Assembly (NCBI GenBank): GCA_903910495.1
Contig: CAIVZW010000187.1
Span: 1-8,828 of the forward strand
DNA from: an uncultured beta proteobacterium
GTDB lineage: Bacteria > Pseudomonadota > Gammaproteobacteria > Burkholderiales > Rhodocyclaceae
Length of the DNA: 8,828 bases
Reading direction: 5' to 3'
A program made the position numbers and the translations under genes. Positions 5,357 to 8,828 of this stretch are shown piece after piece; the first letter of the stretch is position 1; each line of letters opens with the position of its first letter. Under the pieces are notes generated by a model. The model worked only from the letters and a program-made list of their open reading frames with translations. It did not search any database and was not told the DNA's origin.

Positions 5357-7009
5357 TTAAACGGGTTTGATGGACGATTCGATCAGTGTGGCGTCAAACA
5401 GATCGATGACCTCGCGCACGAAGTCATCCTGTTCGACAGACGCCACGGCCTGATCCTGACGCTCGCGCTTGTGTCGCTGGGCAGCGGCGGCGGGCGTATT
5501 GCCAGACACGTCCTGCAATTCGATGGCCAGTTGCAATGGCCGTGCGAAATATTCGGAGAGTGCCTGCTGCAGCTTGTCCTGCGCCGGTTTCATCTGCAGA
5601 TGGCGATGGATCGGCGAGAGGCCGAGGACAAGCTTGTTGTTGCCGATGCTGCGCAGCTCGCAATGCTGTCCAAGTTCACGCGCCATGCCACTGAGTTTGA
5701 GGGCGCGCAGAATATCGTGCCAGTCGGCATCCGCTGGTGCAGTGTCAACAGCCACAGTGTCAACATGCGACTTCTCGGCCACCGCTACCAACGCTTCCGC
5801 GATAGCCGGCAAGCCCGGCAGTTCGGCCACGGCGGCTGGCGTGCCGGCGACCGGTGCAGCAAGCGGATGCGCACTCTCCTGTTTTGGCTGGGCAAGCGGT
5901 CGCGGCACACGCACCTCACCGGCCTGAGCCGGACGGAAGGTATGCAGGCGCAGCAGTGTCATGACGAATCCGGCCTGATCGTCGGGCGCCAGTGACAATT
6001 CCTTGCGGCCGTGTATGGCGATCTGGTAAGCGAGTTGGACGAATTCAGGGTCAAGCCGCGCCGCCAGATCCAAGATGCGTGCGCGCTCCGGCAGATCGTC
6101 GGCCACCGCCTGCGGCGCCAGTTGCGCCACCTGCAGACGGGTAAACAGAGCAGCCAGATCCTGCAGCGCTGCATCAAACGACAGGCTGCGCATGGCCATC
6201 AGGTCAGCAACCTGCAGCATGCCAGCCGCATCACCGGCGAGCAGGGCGTCAAGAATAGTAAACAGGTAATCGAGATCGACCGTGCCGAGCATCTCGCGCA
6301 CTTGCGCTTCCTCGACCTTGCCGGCGCCGTGGGCAATCGCCTGATCGAGCAGCGAGAGGGCATCACGCATGCTGCCGGCGGCCGAACGCGCGAGCAGGTT
6401 CAGGGCTCCGGGTTCGGCACTGATCGCCTCGACGCCGAGGATATGCTTGAGGTGGCCGGCAATCAGCGGCGGCGTCATCTGCTTGAGGTTGAACTGCAGG
6501 CAGCGTGACAGCACCGTGACCGGAATTTTCTGCGGATCGGTCGTCGCCAGAATGAACTTGACGTGTTCCGGCGGCTCCTCCAGAGTTTTCAGCATGGCGT
6601 TGAAAGCATGGCCAGAAAGCATGTGCACTTCGTCGATGACGTAGACCTTAAAGCGGCCGCGTGTCGGAGCGTAGACGACGTTTTCGAGAAGCTGGCGCAT
6701 CTCGTCGACCTTGGTGTTGGTTGCCGCGTCGACTTCGAGCAGATCGACGAAGCGCCCCGTATCGATTTCAGTACACGCTGAACAGACCCCGCACGGAGTT
6801 GCGCTGATGCCCGTCTCGCAATTGAACGCTTTGGCCAGGATTCTCGCCAGCGTGGTTTTCCCGACCCCGCGCGTGCCGGTGAACAGGTAGGCATGGTGCA
6901 AACGCTGTTCGCTCAGGGCATGGGTCAGGGCGCGCACGACGTGCTCCTGCCCGACCAGGCTGGCAAAGGTCTTCGGTCGCCACTTGCGCGCCAGAACTTG
7001 ATAACTCAT
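5357..7009 (-). CDS. dnaX: DNA polymerase III clamp-loader subunit tau (DnaX)
   Basis: DnaX is the ATPase motor of the clamp loader, and in its full-length tau form it links the polymerase cores and the DnaB helicase. The 550 residues are shorter than E. coli tau (643). Visible are [21 protein letters not shown], Walker [10 protein letters not shown] (45-53), the zinc-binding cysteines Cys64, 73, 76 and 79, Walker B VIDEVHML (about 124-131), and the SRC motif (168-170). The oligomerisation domain covers about 225-365. A Pro/Ala-rich linker (about 365-415) leads to a C-terminal domain (about 425-550) like the alpha-binding region of tau. I see no A-rich slippery heptamer in the linker, so a frameshifted gamma form is not evident. 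No clear ribosome site precedes the ATG. Confidence 0.97.
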   Translation of the reverse strand: MSYQVLARKWRPKTFASLVGQEHVVRALTHALSEQRLHHAYLFTGTRGVGKTTLARILAKAFNCETGISATPCGVCSACTEIDTGRFVDLLEVDAATNTKVDEMRQLLENVVYAPTRGRFKVYVIDEVHMLSGHAFNAMLKTLEEPPEHVKFILATTDPQKIPVTVLSRCLQFNLKQMTPPLIAGHLKHILGVEAISAEPGALNLLARSAAGSMRDALSLLDQAIAHGAGKVEEAQVREMLGTVDLDYLFTILDALLAGDAAGMLQVADLMAMRSLSFDAALQDLAALFTRLQVAQLAPQAVADDLPERARILDLAARLDPEFVQLAYQIAIHGRKELSLAPDDQAGFVMTLLRLHTFRPAQAGEVRVPRPLAQPKQESAHPLAAPVAGTPAAVAELPGLPAIAEALVAVAEKSHVDTVAVDTAPADADWHDILRALKLSGMARELGQHCELRSIGNNKLVLGLSPIHRHLQMKPAQDKLQQALSEYFARPLQLAIELQDVSGNTPAAAAQRHKRERQDQAVASVEQDDFVREVIDLFDATLIESSIKPV

Positions 7010-7015
7010 AGACGG

Positions 7016-7055
7016 ATTTTACTCTGGATTCTTGATCAGGACAGCGATCTGACAA
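7016..7055 (-). promoter_or_regulatory. candidate dnaX promoter(s)
   Basis: Two overlapping possibilities are seen on the minus strand. One is TTGTCA (7050-7055), 16 bases, then AAGAAT (7028-7033), giving a leader of about 12 bases. The other is TAAAAT at 7016-7021 with only a poor -35; it would start transcription at or next to the ATG, giving a leaderless mRNA. No convincing Shine-Dalgarno lies before dnaX, which fits either a very short leader or a leaderless message. Confidence 0.35.
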
Positions 7056-7079
7056 GTGATTGCACGAACGACAGGCGTC

Positions 7080-7229
7080 TACCGCAGAGGCGCGAAGGAG
7101 CAAAGGTGACGCAAAGAGAAACAAATCCTTTCTATTGCTTCGTTTGCATGCTCTTCGTTCTTCTTTGCGTTCCCTTTCTTTTTACTTTGCGTCCCCCGAG
7201 GGGATTTCCTTCGGGGCATCTTTGCGGTA
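7080..7229. repeat. 150-bp imperfect palindrome of GCAAAG-like units
   Basis: The left end TACCGCAGAG is mirrored by the right end CTTTGCGGTA. Inside, GACGCAAAG (7108-7116) is mirrored by CTTTGCGTC (7185-7193), with a further CTTTGCGT at 7163-7170. The left arm reads as near-tandem units of about 8 bases: ACCGCAGAG, GCGCGAAG, GAGCAAAG, then GACGCAAAG. The right arm carries an extra hairpin (7194-7216) and a pyrimidine-rich stretch (about 7127-7190). It lies between the perM stop and dnaX and contains no plausible gene. It resembles dispersed GCAAAG-rich intergenic repeats that I recall from proteobacterial genomes, but I cannot confirm that. No target-site duplication is evident. Confidence 0.7.
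7194..7216. repeat. hairpin within the palindrome's right arm
   Basis: On the plus strand CCCCGAGGG pairs with CCTTCGGGG as a 9-bp stem, including one G-T wobble, around the 5-base loop GATTT. On the minus strand the wobble becomes an A-C mismatch. The loop and neighbouring bases are shared with the hairpin at 430-455. It lies about 37 bases beyond the perM stop and has no U-tract. It might act as an mRNA 3'-end stabiliser for perM. Confidence 0.6.
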
Positions 7230-7252
7230 AATTCTTCTGGCGATCCGCAAAG

Positions 7253-8374
7253 TCAAGCCTGCAGGTCGCGTGTCACCTGGCGCTGCCTCAGGTGCCTGGC
7301 AAAAACATGCCGTGCCCGCAGACGCGGGTCGGTAACGATCTCGCCGACGGTTTCCCCGAGCACCATGACGATGCCCAGCAGCGGCAGCACCAGCATCAGA
7401 CCGGCGACGCCAGCCACCGCCCCGCCGACGAAAATCATCACCACAGTGAGCAGCGGGTGCAGTTTCAGGCTGCGCCCGATGGTGATCGGCATGAAAAAGA
7501 AGTCATCGAGCAGACGCACCCAGATGAACAGACCGATGGCCGCGTAGGCCATGGCCGGGTCGCCGGGAAAGTCCGTGGCCGCCACCAGGACCACCAGCAG
7601 ACAGCCGAGGATCGAGCCGACATACGGAACCCAGGCCAGGATAGCGGTCGCCAGGCCCAGTACGAAGGGCGCCGAAACACCGATCAGCCAGAGTCCGCAG
7701 GCCAGACACAGCGCGTCAAGCACGGTCAGCTTGATCAGACCCTGGAAATAGAGTCTGGCCGTGTAATCCACCTGATCGAGCAGATAGAGCGTGCGTTCGA
7801 AAAACGCATTGGGTACGGCGCGGCTGAGGAACATCTTGAAACGCCAGCCATCGCGCAGGAAGAAAAAAGCCAGAAACGGGGCCAGCAGAAGCGACGGAAA
7901 CCAGGCCGCCGCCGTCATCGCGGCCGAGGCCAAGTAGGTTCCGGCGAACTTGTCGCCCAGTTCGCCGATCTGCCGCGTCAGTTGATCGCTCAGATGCGCC
8001 TTGGCGGCAAAGCTGTAGTTGCCCTCGGCCCAGGCCAGTGTCCCGGCAATAAAACGCAGGCCTCCGGCAATATAGCGCGCAGCGGAATCCTGCCATGAAA
8101 CGAGATGCGCACTGACCCAGGGGAAGGCTAGCACGATGATGCCCCCGGCCACAGCAAATGCACCGCAGCTGACCAGAACAGCCGAGCTATCGCGCGACAT
8201 GCCGCCCAGAACCAGACGCTGCTGCAAGGGGTAAAGCAGGTAATAACCGATCAGGGCCAGCAGAAAGGGCACTACCAGCCAGAGAATTTTCTGAAACAGG
8301 AAGAGCAGCAGACAGGTCGCCGCAATTATCGCCAGCCAAACGAACGGTCCTGAACGATACCGCTCGCGTTTCAT
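7253..8374 (-). CDS. AI-2E/PerM-family membrane protein
   Basis: This is an inner-membrane protein of the AI-2E transporter family (PerM/YdiK/TqsA group). Members have been linked to autoinducer-2 export or to ion exchange; the substrate here is unknown. The 373 residues have about seven to eight membrane segments: two near the N-terminus (about 11-29, 31-50), one at 64-86, one at 152-173, a cluster at 215-266, and a pair at 275-345. Family signatures are SLLLAPFLAFFFLRDG (161-176), AILAWVPYVGSILG (244-257) and DDFFFMPITIGRSLKLHPLL (290-309). A long soluble region (about 90-150) is typical. A basic tail rich in Arg and His follows the last helix. The ATG overlaps the stop of the upstream cyclic-nucleotide-binding protein (ATGA), so the two are probably coupled. 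The family call is firm; the transport role is not. Confidence 0.9.
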   Translation of the reverse strand: MKRERYRSGPFVWLAIIAATCLLLFLFQKILWLVVPFLLALIGYYLLYPLQQRLVLGGMSRDSSAVLVSCGAFAVAGGIIVLAFPWVSAHLVSWQDSAARYIAGGLRFIAGTLAWAEGNYSFAAKAHLSDQLTRQIGELGDKFAGTYLASAAMTAAAWFPSLLLAPFLAFFFLRDGWRFKMFLSRAVPNAFFERTLYLLDQVDYTARLYFQGLIKLTVLDALCLACGLWLIGVSAPFVLGLATAILAWVPYVGSILGCLLVVLVAATDFPGDPAMAYAAIGLFIWVRLLDDFFFMPITIGRSLKLHPLLTVVMIFVGGAVAGVAGLMLVLPLLGIVMVLGETVGEIVTDPRLRARHVFARHLRQRQVTRDLQA

Positions 8375-8828
8375 AAGGGGGCGGGCTTGTCCAGAGCCAC
8401 CCCGCGCAAACGCAAGCCAAGGTGGCGAGCCAGTTGCAAGGCTATTTTCGAGGCAATTAGCGCATGCGATTGCATCAGGCCAAGAAAGTCGCCGCGAAAA
8501 AATACCGCCAGTGTCGAGTTTTCCGCCGCACGCACCTGAGCGCCGCGGGGATCGCCATCAAGCAAGGCCAGTTCGCCGAAAAAATTGCCCTGTTCAAGGA
8601 CGGCAATCGGTTTTTCCCTCTCCCCCTGAGGACAAACCAGGACCTTGCCTTCCAGAATGAAATAGATGGCCTGCCCTTCCTCCCCGGCGTCAAAAACCAC
8701 CTCATCCTTCAGGTAGTGGCGCTCGTGCATGACACCATTGACGATCTTCATTTCGCGGGCATTCAGGTCGACGAACAGCGATAATTTCCTGAGTTCGTGG
8801 AGATGTTGGGGCAGGTTGTTAGCGAAAA
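8371..8828 (-). CDS. stand-alone cyclic-nucleotide-binding-domain protein (start beyond the right edge)
   Basis: The reading frame is open to the window edge, so the start lies outside. The ATG at 8749-8751 is internal, because the codons before it (LSLFVDLNARE) form the usual N-terminal part of the domain. The domain shows VVFDAGEEGQAIYFILEGKVLV, VLEQGNFFGELALLDGDPRGAQVRA and an FF.GDFLGLM..HALIA..IALQLARHL helix. The phosphate-binding cassette G-E-L-A-L-L-x-G-x-P-R-G-A keeps the glutamate and arginine that contact cyclic nucleotide. The protein ends about 14 residues after the last domain helix, and no helix-turn-helix follows, so it is not a complete Crp/Fnr regulator on the C-terminal side. 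It overlaps the PerM-family gene by 4 bases. It probably acts as a small regulatory or partner protein; the ligand is unknown. Confidence 0.85.
   Translation of the reverse strand, partial: FANNLPQHLHELRKLSLFVDLNAREMKIVNGVMHERHYLKDEVVFDAGEEGQAIYFILEGKVLVCPQGEREKPIAVLEQGNFFGELALLDGDPRGAQVRAAENSTLAVFFRGDFLGLMQSHALIASKIALQLARHLGLRLRGVALDKPAPL

Noticed and set aside
7081..7228. CRISPR-like array suggested by recurring GCAAAG units
   Set aside because: Units are about 8 bases, variable and in mirrored orientation, with no uniform spacers and no cas genes. It fits an interspersed palindrome instead.
6893..8098. 401-codon plus-strand open frame spanning the palindrome and the antisense of the PerM-family gene
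   Set aside because: It crosses the non-coding repeat and the opposite strand of a clear membrane protein gene. The product is low-complexity (Gln/His/Arg-rich), as expected from antisense of a hydrophobic protein.
1..8828. A new defence, secretion or biosynthetic gene cluster
   Set aside because: All supported genes belong to known housekeeping or membrane families in an ordinary order. The unexplained signals are regulatory sites, a small ORF and repeats.

Overview
The window looks like a chromosomal housekeeping stretch from a betaproteobacterium, most likely of the Rhodocyclales (Dechloromonas/Accumulibacter/Azoarcus-like). The assignment rests on GC-rich coding sequence, the gene order dnaX-ybaB-recR followed by petABC-sspA-sspB, a PVWY-type cytochrome b, and protein sequences typical of that class. 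The taxonomic placement is inferred from sequence character and gene order, not from a database search. Every gene I can support lies on the minus strand, so transcription runs from high to low coordinates. I see no mobile-element gene, tRNA, rRNA or CRISPR array.

In transcription order, the right edge holds a stand-alone cyclic-nucleotide-binding-domain protein (8371-8828, start beyond the window). Its stop overlaps the start of an AI-2E/PerM-family membrane protein (7253-8374). A non-coding gap of about 240 bases follows and is largely filled by a 150-bp imperfect palindrome built of GCAAAG-like units (7080-7229). Next comes the replication/repair block dnaX (clamp-loader tau), ybaB (nucleoid-associated protein) and recR (recombination mediator). 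A short promoter-bearing gap leads into petA-petB-petC, encoding the three subunits of the cytochrome bc1 complex, which are tightly packed or overlapping. sspA and sspB follow (stringent starvation protein A and the ClpXP adaptor).

The left end (1-470) is the most informative regulatory region. A sequence matching the sigma-54 consensus (276-291) reads leftwards. Two tandem NtrC-like enhancer sites (344-378) and a possible IHF site (303-315) lie upstream of it. It drives a candidate 43-residue cysteine-rich peptide ORF whose stop overlaps the start of a ybiB (TrpD2-like) gene that runs off the window. This is the layout of a nitrogen-regulated operon.

The main structural finding is that the hairpin module inside the 7080-7229 palindrome has a second, diverged copy at 422-459, just beyond the 3' end of sspB. 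The two copies share long identical blocks, while the differences in the stems keep both stems paired. This suggests a dispersed, structure-conserved intergenic element of this genome. I found no new multi-gene defence or metabolic system; the unusual content is regulatory and repetitive rather than a new gene cluster.
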